Origin: Allomesorhizobium sp043769475
GTDB taxonomy: Bacteria > Pseudomonadota > Alphaproteobacteria > Rhizobiales > Rhizobiaceae
Direction: 5' to 3'
Length of the DNA stretch: 64,000 nt
NCBI RefSeq assembly: GCF_043769475.1
Contig: NZ_CP171729.1
Location: forward strand, 372,001 to 436,000
The notes beneath the pieces were generated by a model, which saw only the letters and a program-made list of their open reading frames with translations, was not told where the DNA came from and made no database searches. The translations under genes were made by a program, and so were the position numbers. Below are positions 29,850 through 39,485 of this stretch, piece after piece. How positions within the stretch are numbered: the stretch's first letter is position 1; each line of letters starts with the position of its first letter.

Positions 29850-30203
29850 TCAAACTGCTCCGCTGCCCGTCGCTGAACCTCCGCCACGGTCGTCAGGAAA
29901 ATCGACTATGTGCCCAGGCCAGTCCAAGGGAAGGTCCAGATCAAACGCCACCTCCATTGCCCCATCAGGACTGGTGTATCGTCCGCTTTTCAATACGTCG
30001 ATGTGCCACTGTTCGAGTAGGGCCTCCGGACGCTGCGTGATCCGAGAGAATGCCCACTGAAGGTACTCGCGCCGCAACAATTTCCGATCAGGCTTTATGC
30101 ATTCCCCAACTGCGCGTCCCCCAACTATTCGACATACTGCCGAGTGGCCGCTTGGACAGGAGATTGTGCCGCCTGGAGGTTGCGGACAGTTGCACATCGT
30201 CAT
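29850..30203 (-). CDS. Small cysteine-rich protein of unknown function
   Basis: A 117-residue protein. Its N-terminal third is cysteine-rich (CNCPQPPGG, SCPSGHSAVC, GEC), suggesting a small metal-binding site. The rest is acidic and aromatic. The start overlaps the stop of the upstream membrane-protein gene by 4 bases on the same strand, which supports both being real genes. I do not recognise the family. Confidence 0.55.
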   Translation of the reverse strand: MTMCNCPQPPGGTISCPSGHSAVCRIVGGRAVGECIKPDRKLLRREYLQWAFSRITQRPEALLEQWHIDVLKSGRYTSPDGAMEVAFDLDLPLDWPGHIVDFPDDRGGGSATGSGAV

Positions 30204-30787
30204 TTGGTTCCCTCCCGTGTGACCACGATTACGCCTCCGACTTCGCTGACTTGGTAAGGCCCAATAGAATTTGGACGCGTCATAGACCCCAAGGCTAGAA
30301 TGCCCTCGGCATAGCCGGAAACGGTAATCGATCGCTGTTCGAGTGAAGCATCTATCTCATTGGATGAGAAGCCGACGGCCCTAACAGGCTTTTTGAAAAC
30401 CTGAGCAACTGTGCTGATGCCATCGCCAAAGGTGGCACCATCGTCAAATTCAATGGCAACCCCGCTGTCCGGCGGGATCTCGTTCTTCCATGCTCCATGG
30501 AACCATACGCCCATAGCCGAGACGAGAAACAGAATAGGCAAGGCGGAGAAGATTAGATCAGGCGGGGTTGTCTCAGGCAATTGCAAGCCAAAGTGCTCCA
30601 TCGCGGCTTGCAGAGGCGGATACCACCAGAGGCTGGACGTCGCTATAGAGGCAAATATCAAATACCGCGCGAATCGCGCGCGGGCCGTACCTCTGACAGC
30701 TCTGACAAATGCGACAATCTGATCCCAGCTGGGCCAGCGCACTATACAACCCCGGACGTGCTTTGGTGGTGTTATTTCAAGACGCAA
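30200..30787 (-). CDS. Membrane protein of unknown function
   Basis: The open frame encodes 195 residues with two hydrophobic segments (ARYLIFASIATSSLWWYPPL and DLIFSALPILFLVSAMGVWF) followed by a soluble tail of about 90 residues. It starts with TTG at 30787; the true start may be further in. It overlaps the downstream cysteine-rich gene by 4 bases. No family recognised. Confidence 0.5.
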   Translation of the reverse strand: MRLEITPPKHVRGCIVRWPSWDQIVAFVRAVRGTARARFARYLIFASIATSSLWWYPPLQAAMEHFGLQLPETTPPDLIFSALPILFLVSAMGVWFHGAWKNEIPPDSGVAIEFDDGATFGDGISTVAQVFKKPVRAVGFSSNEIDASLEQRSITVSGYAEGILALGSMTRPNSIGPYQVSEVGGVIVVTREGTK

Positions 30788-30963
30788 ATATGTGAAATGT
30801 TACTGCCCTAAAAATCAATCGTCAAAACATAGGTGATCAACACGCCGAAGAATACGGACTATCGTCAACGTATCGCCTGTCGCGGACAGGTAAGGAATCC
30901 CTACCATTGCCGGCTAGCGCGCGCAGGCGTGCCAAGCGACACTGCGGGCCGGAGCGCCTGACC

Positions 30964-32544
30964 GATGCCGTTGAAAAAGTCGGTTGAGTCTGTGGACTTG
31001 GCGTGATTCCGTTTTCTGGGTGATTTGCCAGGAGAACGGACCGATGATGGGTCGCCAGACCGCCGATCAAGCGCAGCTCTTCTATTCGTTCAACCTCAAT
31101 GAGCGTATTCCGAAGACGCATCTGCTGCGCCGGATCGATGTGTTTGTGACCGAAGCCCTCGCTGGGATACATCGCGAGCTGGCCGGCTTCAACAGCCATA
31201 CCGGTCGGCCCTCGATCGATCCCGAACTCCTGATGCGGATGCTGATCGTCGGCTATTGCTACGGCATTCGATCCGAGCGGCGTCTGTGTGAAGAGGTCGC
31301 GCTGAACCTCGCCTACCGATGGTTTTGCCGGCTCGATCTGGAGGACGAGATCCCGGATCATTCGAGCTTCTCCAAGAACCGGCATGGCAGGTTCCGCGAC
31401 AGCGATCTCCTGCGATTGGTGTTCGAGCGGGTCGTCGGGATCTGCCTTGAGGCTGGCCTGGTCAAGGGCGACGGGTTCTCGGTCGACGCGAGCGTCATCG
31501 AAGCGGATGCAAGCCGTTATCATGGCCGTGCTCCGGAGGAGATCGACTGGGGTTCGCTTGAGGACCCGTCGCGTGCGGTGCGTGAGTATCTCGACGCACT
31601 CGACGAGGCGGAAGAGGTGGAGGCGGGTCGAAAGACCCCGAAGGTAATCTCGCTATCCGACCCAGCGTCAGCCTGGACGGCCAAGGCGAACAAGCGCGTC
31701 CAGTTCGGCTACGGCCTAAACTACCTGATCGACAACGAGCACGCGATCATCGTCGATGTCGAACCCACACCGGCGCGGACCTTCGATGAGGTTGGAGCGA
31801 CGGCCACAATGATCGAGCGCACGAAGGCGCGGTTTGGCTTGAAGCCGAAGCGGCTCGCCGCCGATACAGCCTACGGCACTGGCAAGTTCCTCGGCTGGCT
31901 CGTCGATCAGAACATCGCGCCGCACATTCCTGTCTGGGACAACAGCCAGCGTGATGACGGAACCTTCAGCCGCGCGGACTTCATCTTCGATGCGGTCCAG
32001 AACCGGTTCACCTGTCCCGCCGGCAAGCTGCTCATGCAGTATCGCCGCAACTTCACGGTCCCGCGCACCGACAATGTCAGCGGTGGAAACCGGAAGTACC
32101 GGGCCAGCAAACGAGACTGCCAGCGTTGTGATCTCAAGCCCCGCTGCTGTCCAAAAACGCCGGTGCGCGATGTGCTGCGCAGCGTCCATGAAGAGGCTCG
32201 CGACCACGCGCGTCAAATGGCGCATACGCCCGAGTTCGAACGGTCGCGCAACGAGCGCAAGAAGGTCGAGATGCTCTTCGCACACCTGAAGACCACGCTC
32301 CGCTTCGAACGCATGAGATTACGCGGCCTGAGCGGAGCCCGTGACGAGTTCCTCATGGCCGCCATCACGCAAAACCTGCGACGGCTGGTGCGGCTGACAA
32401 CGCCCACGGCGCCGGCGCTGGCATGATGGAGGCCAATCCGCAGAACTCTCGCCAACGAGCCAAGATGCAAGCGCCATTCAGCCGACCGCCCTTACGCCTC
32501 CGGACAGGCAGACAGGGGTCGCAATCGAGTTTTTCCACAGCATC
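30964..32544 (+). mobile_element. IS1182-family insertion sequence
   Basis: The ends are imperfect inverted repeats: GATGCCGTTGAAAAAGTCGG at 30964-30983 and, read on the minus strand from 32544, GATGCTGTGGAAAAACTCGA. One transposase gene fills the element and is complete. The exact outer bases and a target duplication could not be fixed by eye. Confidence 0.82.
31044..32426 (+). CDS. IS1182-family transposase
   Basis: A 460-residue DDE transposase. It begins MMGRQTADQAQLFYSFNLNE after AGGAGAACGG; the longer frame from 30984 is the inverted-repeat region. The family N-terminal domain (RIPKTHLLRRID, RPSIDPELLMRMLIVGYCYG) is followed by the DDE core, with DGFSVDASVIEADASR and, near the end, the cysteine cluster RDCQRCDLKPRCCPK. 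The frame is uninterrupted, so the element may be active. Confidence 0.92.
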   Translation: MMGRQTADQAQLFYSFNLNERIPKTHLLRRIDVFVTEALAGIHRELAGFNSHTGRPSIDPELLMRMLIVGYCYGIRSERRLCEEVALNLAYRWFCRLDLEDEIPDHSSFSKNRHGRFRDSDLLRLVFERVVGICLEAGLVKGDGFSVDASVIEADASRYHGRAPEEIDWGSLEDPSRAVREYLDALDEAEEVEAGRKTPKVISLSDPASAWTAKANKRVQFGYGLNYLIDNEHAIIVDVEPTPARTFDEVGATATMIERTKARFGLKPKRLAADTAYGTGKFLGWLVDQNIAPHIPVWDNSQRDDGTFSRADFIFDAVQNRFTCPAGKLLMQYRRNFTVPRTDNVSGGNRKYRASKRDCQRCDLKPRCCPKTPVRDVLRSVHEEARDHARQMAHTPEFERSRNERKKVEMLFAHLKTTLRFERMRLRGLSGARDEFLMAAITQNLRRLVRLTTPTAPALA

Positions 32545-32626
32545 GACCCATTGCGATTTCCCGCACCCATATCCGTTCGTTATACATGCTGTCGATATCG
32601 CATGATCAAAGCGGCCTTTTCGCATT

Positions 32627-33978
32627 TCAAATCTGCAGCTCCAGGGGACTCGACTTCAAGTAACGCAGTTTAAGGCGCCCGCCACTGGCGGCCTTGGCGT
32701 CGGCCAGCGCCTTCTCGACGAGTACAAAATGGTGGAACGCGTCTTTCAACCCCTTTGAGACCTTCTTGCCGCCGGCCTCCCTCGCTACGATGCCCTTGTT
32801 GAGGTAGTGGCTGCTGCAATTGAGCCATATCGTGAATGGCTGGCCCGCTTCGGGATTAGGGGAGCGCTCAGCCGCTGGCCCGAGGCGCGAGTTCACTAGA
32901 ACCTCCAGGATCCGCAAGTCGGGATTTGCGTGCTCGCCATTAGCGCAGAAAATGTAGTGATCAGCGGTGATGCGCTTGACGAACTCGCGGTCGAGATTGT
33001 GCTCCGAACCGTGATGCTGAACCTTGAGCACGTCCAGATGCAGGCCTGCCCCATCCGTAAGGCGGCCGTGATGTGTCAGGCCGGCGAGAACGTCCTCGTG
33101 GTGGCCATCGCCGGTCATCACTACCCTAGTTACGCCGCCGCCTGGCTGGGGTTCCTCCAGCAGCAGCATCAGCGAGGCAAGGTTAGGCTCGGTTACTTTC
33201 GTTCGTTTGCCGATTTCATCGTCGATCGATTGGCCTAACCCCGGGGCGGGGAGCGCGCCCTCGTTGTCCGCCAGCCAATCCTTCAGGCGCTTCACGCCTT
33301 TTTTGTTTTCTATATCTTGCAGCCAGGCGTTCCAGTAGGCGCGTAGGACATCAAGATCCTTCTGGAACGGCCCGATGACACGGATCGACAGTGTGCTTCC
33401 TGGTTTGAGAGTGATTGCGTTCTTGTCGCGAACCATGGCTAGGAGCTTGCCGAACTCGCCGTTAAGCGGAATGTTCAACTGGTCGGCAGCAATGCGCCTC
33501 GACACTTTGATGGCCTCAGGGATAGAATTGGCAATGTTGCGATAGGTGGCTGCAAGGTTGAGCGCCTCAGGATTGGTGGAACTGGACAGCGCGCTCGCCT
33601 GCGAAGCAAGCATGGTTCAATCTCTCCGGCATTGTCTTCGACGAGCGCCTTGAAGGCGTTATGCCAGATGCGTTTGACGAGCGGCGGCTCGCCGAACGCA
33701 GGCTTGTTGGTGGGCTTGCCCGTCGCGAGCTTGTGTTTGTGAACGCGCCACAACACCGTGTCTTCGAGCATACGTAGCACGCCGCCAATATGGTCCTGGT
33801 CGACATGCGAGACATAGACTAAATCGAGTTCATTTCCCATCGCTGCCCAGCGCCCGAGAAACGGCCGGACCTCGGCTTCGTACGAGTCGGGCATGCCCCC
33901 ATCGGCCAGTATCGATACCCCGCCGGCCTCGATCAGCAGGCAATCGCCCTTCGCGGAAGGCAGGATGGTGATCTTCAT
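32627..33978 (-). pseudogene. ComEC-like metallo-beta-lactamase-fold hydrolase, frameshifted
   Basis: The N-terminal part (33978 leftward) starts MKITILPSAKGDCLLIEAGG and carries the metal motif SHVDQDHIGG. Near 33600 one base is missing after GEIE, and the family sequence resumes in another frame at MLASQASALSS. The second part holds TGDGHHEDV and LKVQHHGSEHNLD, typical of ComEC/Rec2-type C-terminal domains. Intact length would be about 450 residues. Its start overlaps the stop of the upstream subtilase gene by 4 bases. The broken frame separates the HxDxDH metal site from the rest. Confidence 0.82.
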
Positions 33979-35978
33979 GAAAAGCGTCCCTTTACATCGC
34001 GACGAAGGCTTGCGCGCGTCGCCGCAGCGACGCAGGCCTCAGGCGAGATCACTCCGAAACCGCAGTCGTTCACCCATTCATAGGTGCCGCCCGGGAGCGG
34101 CTGCGCCGTAGCCTTAAGGATACCGAGTATCTGTGCCGCGGTAAGGTTCGGCTCGGCTGCCAGCATCAGGCCGACTACCCCCGCGACATAAGGGCTCGCC
34201 ATACTGGTGCCGGTCATTGAGATCCAGGGCTCGGCAGGATCGCCGAAGCCATTGGCGGCAAGGATCTCGGTTCCTGGGGCGGCGACGTCGGGTTTGGGCC
34301 TTCCATCGCGTGTGGGTCCCTGACTTGAGGTGATGTGCGCGCGGCGGCGCGCCTCGTCGAGATTAGCCACCGAAATTATGCGCTGACCGCAGGCGAGCGC
34401 ACTGACCGAAGACGCATCCACAGTTGATTTCGCCGAAAAGAATGATGGCCAGAAATGCGAGCCATCCCCAAGGTCGGCCGGATCGTCGCGCTCGATCCAG
34501 GCGTGGAAGATGCCATCGCGAACCAGGAGGCCTTGGAGTCAGATCTGCCAGGTTCCCGACGTTACGCCGACCACCAGTGTCTTGCTCAAGAAGGGTGTCA
34601 GATAGACCGCGATGTAGTTGGCCCCGTTGGCCGGGTGATGCAGCTCGTTGTAGGTGCTGAGCATCGTGCGATCGGGCAGCTGGAAGTTTTCCAGGAACTC
34701 GCCTGGTTCGATCGGGCCGATCCAATCGCCGTTCGGTGGCCGGATGCTGATGGCAAATCGGTCCTGCGGTTCGTACCAAAGCTCCATCTCGTTTTCCGAG
34801 ACGTCCTTGATGCGATCGCCGATCACTTCCCATTCGAGCACGTGGTCCAAGCCTTGGGCAACGATACGTGAACCCGCATGTATGCGGCCCAGCATGTAGC
34901 CGAGGTCGCTTGGCGCCTCCGGTCGCTCCTGACCCGCATTCCCGGCCGCGATGCAGATCGACCGGCCAGGCTCGGCAAGCAGAGTATCGATCCAGCGATC
35001 AAGCACGCTTGAACCGTCATGGGCGTGCCCATTTGTGCCTAGGCTGATGTTAATCGATATTGGCCGGCCTGCGGCTAGATCGAGGAGGTAGTACACGGCG
35101 TCCAGCAATCGCGTTGAATCATAGAACGAGGTGCGGCGCGCCAGGTCATCGTCCGGCAGCGAGACGAGAACGGCAGCAATCTCCGCTTTGCTGCACAAAC
35201 CGTTCGCGCCGGCAGCGATCGAGGCCACATGGGTGCCATGCGATCCCACCACCATCTGCGACTGGGGTTCGAGGTCGTGCGGAGACACTTGCACCTGCTT
35301 GGCTTCTACAATCGCACTTGCCATGTCAGCAGCGCCGATTACCCTGCCGTAGTCATATCCGGTGGGGCGCTGCCCCTTCCGCGCTCCCTGATCCCAGATA
35401 GTGACAAAGCGGGATTTGCCGTTTTGATCCATGAATTCTGGGTGAGCCCAATCGAAGCCTTCGACATCGATGATGCCGATGAGAACGCCGGCACCATCGC
35501 CGTGCGGCTGCTTCTTCTTGTCAACCCCGCGGCGCGGCGGGGCCTTGCTGGCCGTGCTGCCCTTGATGGGTCTGGGGTGTTTCAGGTTGTCAGCGGGCTC
35601 GATGAAAATAGTGCCCGGGTCGCCGGCGAGGTTGTCCACCTCCTCGATCGTCATGCGCTTAACGGCCAGCCCGCCTAAAACCCGTTCATGCGGCCCTCGT
35701 TGCAGCGGCTTGGTCGATCGGACGAACACATTTACCTGGACGCGTCCGTACCGGTTGGCTGTGTCTAGGGTTTTGACTGCTGTTTCCCTTTTGGATGCCT
35801 CGTGCGGCGCCACCGCGTTGGCGCGCTGTGGGACTCGCGCCGCGAGATCAGGGTCGACGATCTTCAGACACCCTTGCATCTCAGCTTTGGCGGCGCTGAC
35901 CTCGGCGTCGCAATTGGCAAACACGCGGAGTTTCGGGTGCATGTTCCGTTGTGCACGCAGATCTCGATCGTCTGGCAT
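33975..35978 (-). pseudogene. Subtilisin-like serine protease (S8), interrupted by an in-frame stop
   Basis: The first 479 residues contain the aspartate site GIIDVEGFDWAHPEF, the histidine site GSHGTHVASIAAG and the asparagine site CIAAGNAGQ. A TGA at 34539-34541 (after SGTWQI) interrupts, but the same frame continues as LQGLLVRDGIFHAWIERDDP and reaches the serine site GTSMASPYVAG before ending at 33975. The lesion is therefore a single nonsense codon (CGA to TGA would explain it), not a frameshift. The residue after D in the first motif is V, where T is usual. There is no signal peptide, so the protease would be cytosolic. It forms an overlapping pair with the metallo-beta-lactamase-fold gene. 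Confidence 0.85.
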
Positions 35979-36269
35979 GATTATATACCCCCTACCTCCT
36001 GTACTATCTCACAGAAACTGTGGCAATTCTATCCTATCGCCCGGAATTCGTACAAGAATACTACACAGAGTAAGATTTGATTGTGAATATTCGCCCGCTG
36101 GGTCAACAGCCCAGTTCGGAACGCCGCAATCCCTGATCGATCGCTGCTCCCGGAAGCCATCGCGGGAAACGCTAAAAAGCGCCATGTCTAACACACTTCT
36201 AAAACTCCTGCTCAAGACAGGATAGCGTTCGAACATGGGTCAATCCTCAGTGGGAAAAATCTCCTCGTC
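35979..36269. other. Upstream region of the subtilase gene, cut by an IS
   Basis: No gene was recognised. It likely held the promoter of the subtilase/hydrolase pair. The minus-strand sequence just before the subtilase start contains AGGAGG and a TATATAAT-like stretch. Its right edge is the IS insertion site. Confidence 0.4.
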
Positions 36270-36298
36270 TGGAGTGCGCCCCTGAGGGTGGACACTGA

Positions 36299-37096
36299 TC
36301 AAGCTGCTGTTTTGCCAGTCTGCCGGATGTGTTGGTCCTCGAACTGTTGCGGGCTCAGATAGCCGAGCGCTGAATGGAGCCTGCGCTTGTTGTAGACCTC
36401 CTCGATGAAGTGGGGAAGATGTTCGGTTACGTTCTCGAAAATCTCGAAGGCCATCGGATAGACCGCCTTGATCTTCAGCGTCTTCATGAAGCTCTCGGCC
36501 TTGGCGTTGTCATAAGGATTGCCTCTGCGGCCCATCGAGCCGATCAGATCGTGGTCGGCCAGAAGCTGCCGGTAGAGCTCGGCGGCATATTGCGAGCCGC
36601 GATCGGAATGGTGAATGCAGCCCGGTGGCGGCTTTCTGCGATCAATGGCAGTCTTCAAGGCGGCGACGGTCAGGCGCGCGTCTATCGACTGGCCGATGGC
36701 GTAGCCGACGATGAGGCGAGACCAGGCATCGAGGATGATGGCGACATAGATGAAACGGGTCGGCAGCGCGACGTAGGTCAGATCACTCACCCAGAGCTCG
36801 TTGGGACCGCTCGGGACGACGTTCATCGCCAGGTTCGGGAAGATCGGGCCGTCGTGATCGCTGTCGGTGGTGGCGACAAAGCGCCTTCTGATCTTGGGCT
36901 GCAGGCCGTGTTCGCGCATCAGACGCCGGATCTTCTTGTGGTTCACCACAAAGCCCTGCTGACGCAGAGCCGCGCCCACTCGGCGGTAGCCATAGAACTC
37001 GAACTCGTCGCAGATCGCGAATACGGCCTCGACGATTGCCGTATCATCGGCCTGCTTTTGCGGACGGTCATAATAGGTGGAGCGCGCGATCCCCAT
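36299..37096 (-). CDS. IS3-family transposase OrfB
   Basis: A 265-residue integrase-core protein. It has the HTH_21-type start (YGYRRVGAALRQQGFVVNHK), first aspartate in WVSDLTYVAL, second in HHSDRGSQYA and the glutamate in NPYDNAKAESFMKTLK. It ends with RRLHSALGYLSPQQFE. Normally made as a fusion with OrfA by programmed frameshifting. Confidence 0.93.
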   Translation of the reverse strand: MGIARSTYYDRPQKQADDTAIVEAVFAICDEFEFYGYRRVGAALRQQGFVVNHKKIRRLMREHGLQPKIRRRFVATTDSDHDGPIFPNLAMNVVPSGPNELWVSDLTYVALPTRFIYVAIILDAWSRLIVGYAIGQSIDARLTVAALKTAIDRRKPPPGCIHHSDRGSQYAAELYRQLLADHDLIGSMGRRGNPYDNAKAESFMKTLKIKAVYPMAFEIFENVTEHLPHFIEEVYNKRRLHSALGYLSPQQFEDQHIRQTGKTAA

Positions 37097-37446
37097 CAGT
37101 CGGCATCCTTCCGCGATGGAGATGCCACGGGGCCGGTGACGACGGATGTAGTCCCGCTTCTCGGCCGCGGTGCGCTTTTCAGAGCCCCCTTTAGAAACTC
37201 CAGTTCCAGCGCCTGCTTGCCGACAAGCCGCTCCAGCGCAGCAATCCGGGCCTCATATTCCTGGATCAGGTCAGCGGCCTGCGCATCCTCATCGAAGGCG
37301 CCTTCCTCATATTTGCGAACCCATACGCGGATCAGCTGGCGCTGCACATCGTGGCGCTTCGCCAATCCGTGAAGCGTCTCGCCGGAAAGGTACTCCTGCG
37401 CGACCTGCCGCTTAAACTCGATGCTGTGAGTGCGATATCTTGCCAT
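37096..37446 (-). CDS. IS3-family transposase OrfA
   Basis: A 116-residue helix-turn-helix protein (KRQVAQEYLSGETLHGLAKR) with a leucine-zipper-like segment (IAALERLVGKQALELEFLKG). Its stop overlaps the OrfB start, as usual for IS3 elements. Confidence 0.92.
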   Translation of the reverse strand: MARYRTHSIEFKRQVAQEYLSGETLHGLAKRHDVQRQLIRVWVRKYEEGAFDEDAQAADLIQEYEARIAALERLVGKQALELEFLKGALKSAPRPRSGTTSVVTGPVASPSRKDAD

Positions 37447-37694
37447 GGTTCTCTCTTCGAAAACCCGGCAGGACTGGTCAATTCCTCAATCCGATCTGTC
37501 CACCCTCAGGGGCGCACTCCACGTCCCGAGTCATTTCTCAGCGGAAATCAACATCTATTGCGACGGGACGCACAAGGCGGTGGCGGGTTCGAGGCGCGCC
37601 GTAGAAAAAGGGATGCTTTCACAAGTCGCCGGTTGCTGGTACATACGTTTCCAAGCGCCAACTCGAATGTTGACGACTTCAGGGGGAGGTTGTG

Positions 37695-38729
37695 ATGTCA
37701 TCGTCTAGAGCAAAGTCTCCTCCGATTTCGTTGTCGGAGCTTCGAAGGCGCGCGACATCGGGTGAACTGACCGTCCGCGAACTGCGCGACTACTTTGTCC
37801 CGGACAATGCCAAGACAAAGCCGTTTGTTCCGGCTTTCAAGCTCACGGATCTGGTTGACAAGGAAGGCAAGCGGCCGACAGCCAGAACTGTGACGCGGCT
37901 TTATTTCGCGGCGGAGGGCGGCGCGGCGTCCCCTCCTGGCTCTGTGACCCGGTCGCGCAGCGGTGCCCGCTCGACCATCGCAGCGGCGGCGAAGATGCGC
38001 GTGCTGGCCGAAGGCGATTCGTGGTTTCGGCTTCCGAACCTGAATTGGCCCACCTCCTATCCGGACGATCTGGTCGATGTCCTGCGCAAAACCTACGAGA
38101 TACCCGGCGTGGCGATGTGGGGCGCGGAAATCGGCCCTATGGTGACGACGCAGAAGAAGAACTATCTCGTACCCCTCGGATCGGGTCTCTATCGTCACTT
38201 CATATTCTCGGGCGGAGGCAACGACGTGCTCGCTTCCGTCGGTGAACATGTCAAACGACGCGATGCGCCGGGCACCAATCCCGCCGATGCCGACACTTTC
38301 ATCAAGGCCTCTTTCGACGGCGCTATTGGGCAAGTCATCGGTCACTACCAGACGCTGGGCGGCCACGTCCGATCGGTCGTCAATCCGAAGGCGACGCTCT
38401 ATGTGCACGGCTACGGCCATGCGCGCCCCCGCCCAGGCGGAGAATACATTGGATCGAAACTCGAGGCGCTCGGCTTCGATGCGACGAGCAGCCTCGCCCG
38501 CAAAATCGTCGCGGCGATGGTCGACCGGTTCAACGTCAGGCTCAAGTCGTTTGTGGCTGGGCAAAACGCAGCGCACACCGACTACAAGATCGTCTATGTC
38601 AATCTGCGCCCGACGCTGATGGCGGCGACGGACTGGAATGACGACGAGATCCACCCGAGCGACGCCGGCGCGGCGAAGGCGGCGGCTATCATTTCTGAGA
38701 AGATCGCAGCGAATACGCCGAGCGCGTGA
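37695..38729 (+). CDS. SGNH/GDSL-type hydrolase
   Basis: A 344-residue protein with SGNH blocks in order: EGDSWFRLP (serine near residue 108), FSGGGNDVL (near 175) and DEIHPSDAG (catalytic Asp/His near 317-320). The N-terminal 100 residues are basic and low in motifs. There is no signal peptide. It would be a cytosolic esterase or lipase. The ATG at 37695 follows GGGGAGG well; a GTG lies one codon before it. Upstream sequence begins just beyond the IS3 element, so its original promoter may have been displaced. Confidence 0.82.
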   Translation: MSSSRAKSPPISLSELRRRATSGELTVRELRDYFVPDNAKTKPFVPAFKLTDLVDKEGKRPTARTVTRLYFAAEGGAASPPGSVTRSRSGARSTIAAAAKMRVLAEGDSWFRLPNLNWPTSYPDDLVDVLRKTYEIPGVAMWGAEIGPMVTTQKKNYLVPLGSGLYRHFIFSGGGNDVLASVGEHVKRRDAPGTNPADADTFIKASFDGAIGQVIGHYQTLGGHVRSVVNPKATLYVHGYGHARPRPGGEYIGSKLEALGFDATSSLARKIVAAMVDRFNVRLKSFVAGQNAAHTDYKIVYVNLRPTLMAATDWNDDEIHPSDAGAAKAAAIISEKIAANTPSA

Positions 38730-38744
38730 GTCCCACAGCGGAAT

Positions 38745-38925
38745 GTTATCATGTCATCTTGGCGTCGCCGAAGACGGCGGGGGCATTCTCTGAACGCTAG
38801 GTTGGTGGTGACGATGATCGAAGTGCGCTCGTGGAGCCTGCTGATCAGGTGGAAGAGCAATTGCCCGCCGGATTGCGAACGGGATATAACCGAGCTGATC
38901 GAACACGGTGAAGTTTAGGCGGGTG
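38745..38925 (-). mobile_element. IS21-type istB remnant
   Basis: On the minus strand two frames read FDQLGYIPF and then LLFHLISRLHERTSIIVTTN, LAFRECP: the Walker B and following region of an IstB-like ATPase with a frameshift between them. Only about 60 codons remain. Confidence 0.7.
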
Positions 38926-39485
38926 AGGCACAGGCGAGGGGGCCAAGCCTGGTCATGCTCCTTTTTGCGCTAGCAGCATGAGGGCAATCAACGTTGCGTG
39001 CGATCTACTAACGGCCTTTGACCGGTCGTCCAGGCAGCGCGAGCTGTACGACCCCATCTGGCGACTTGTCCCGATTGTGTGGTTCCGGATTGGGTGTCTG
39101 GGGCAAGATCGCCAATCAAGACAGGGTCACAGTGCATAACGACGTAGAGATGCGGTGTGGAACTGAAAGCTCGCTTCGGTGTGAACCGGCGTCACAGTGT
39201 GACCCCACCCGCCGCTGAGATTTCAACGGCTTATCGTGCCGATCGGCGCTGAGACCCCCACGCCGATCGACAGCAGCAGCCGCTGTCCTCTTGCAATCCT
39301 CACAACCCGGCGTCGGCCTCGTCCGCTTCGCGCCCCATGCCGGACGTTCAGGCAAACTTTGCCTTTACCTGAAAGCGGACGCTGGAGTGGGCCAGACTGC
39401 GGCTCAGCTTTGCGCCCCCGGGTCGGCCCCTCAGCCTGAAAGCAGCCAGCCGGCCGGCGTTCGGGAACAGTAGAGCTGGCAGTTG
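38926..39485. other. Intergenic debris between IS remnant and four-gene operon
   Basis: I recognise no gene here. The sequence has no clear terminator for the operon that ends at 39486. Confidence 0.4.

Larger units (their letters stand above)
36270..37521 (-). mobile_element. Complete IS3-family insertion sequence with 4-bp target duplication
   Basis: The perfect ends TGGAGTGCGCCCCTGAGGGT and its complement stand at 36270 and 37521, giving an element of 1252 bp. CGTC lies just outside both ends (36266-36269 and 37522-37525), a target-site duplication. The intact ends and duplication suggest a fairly recent insertion. Confidence 0.93.
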
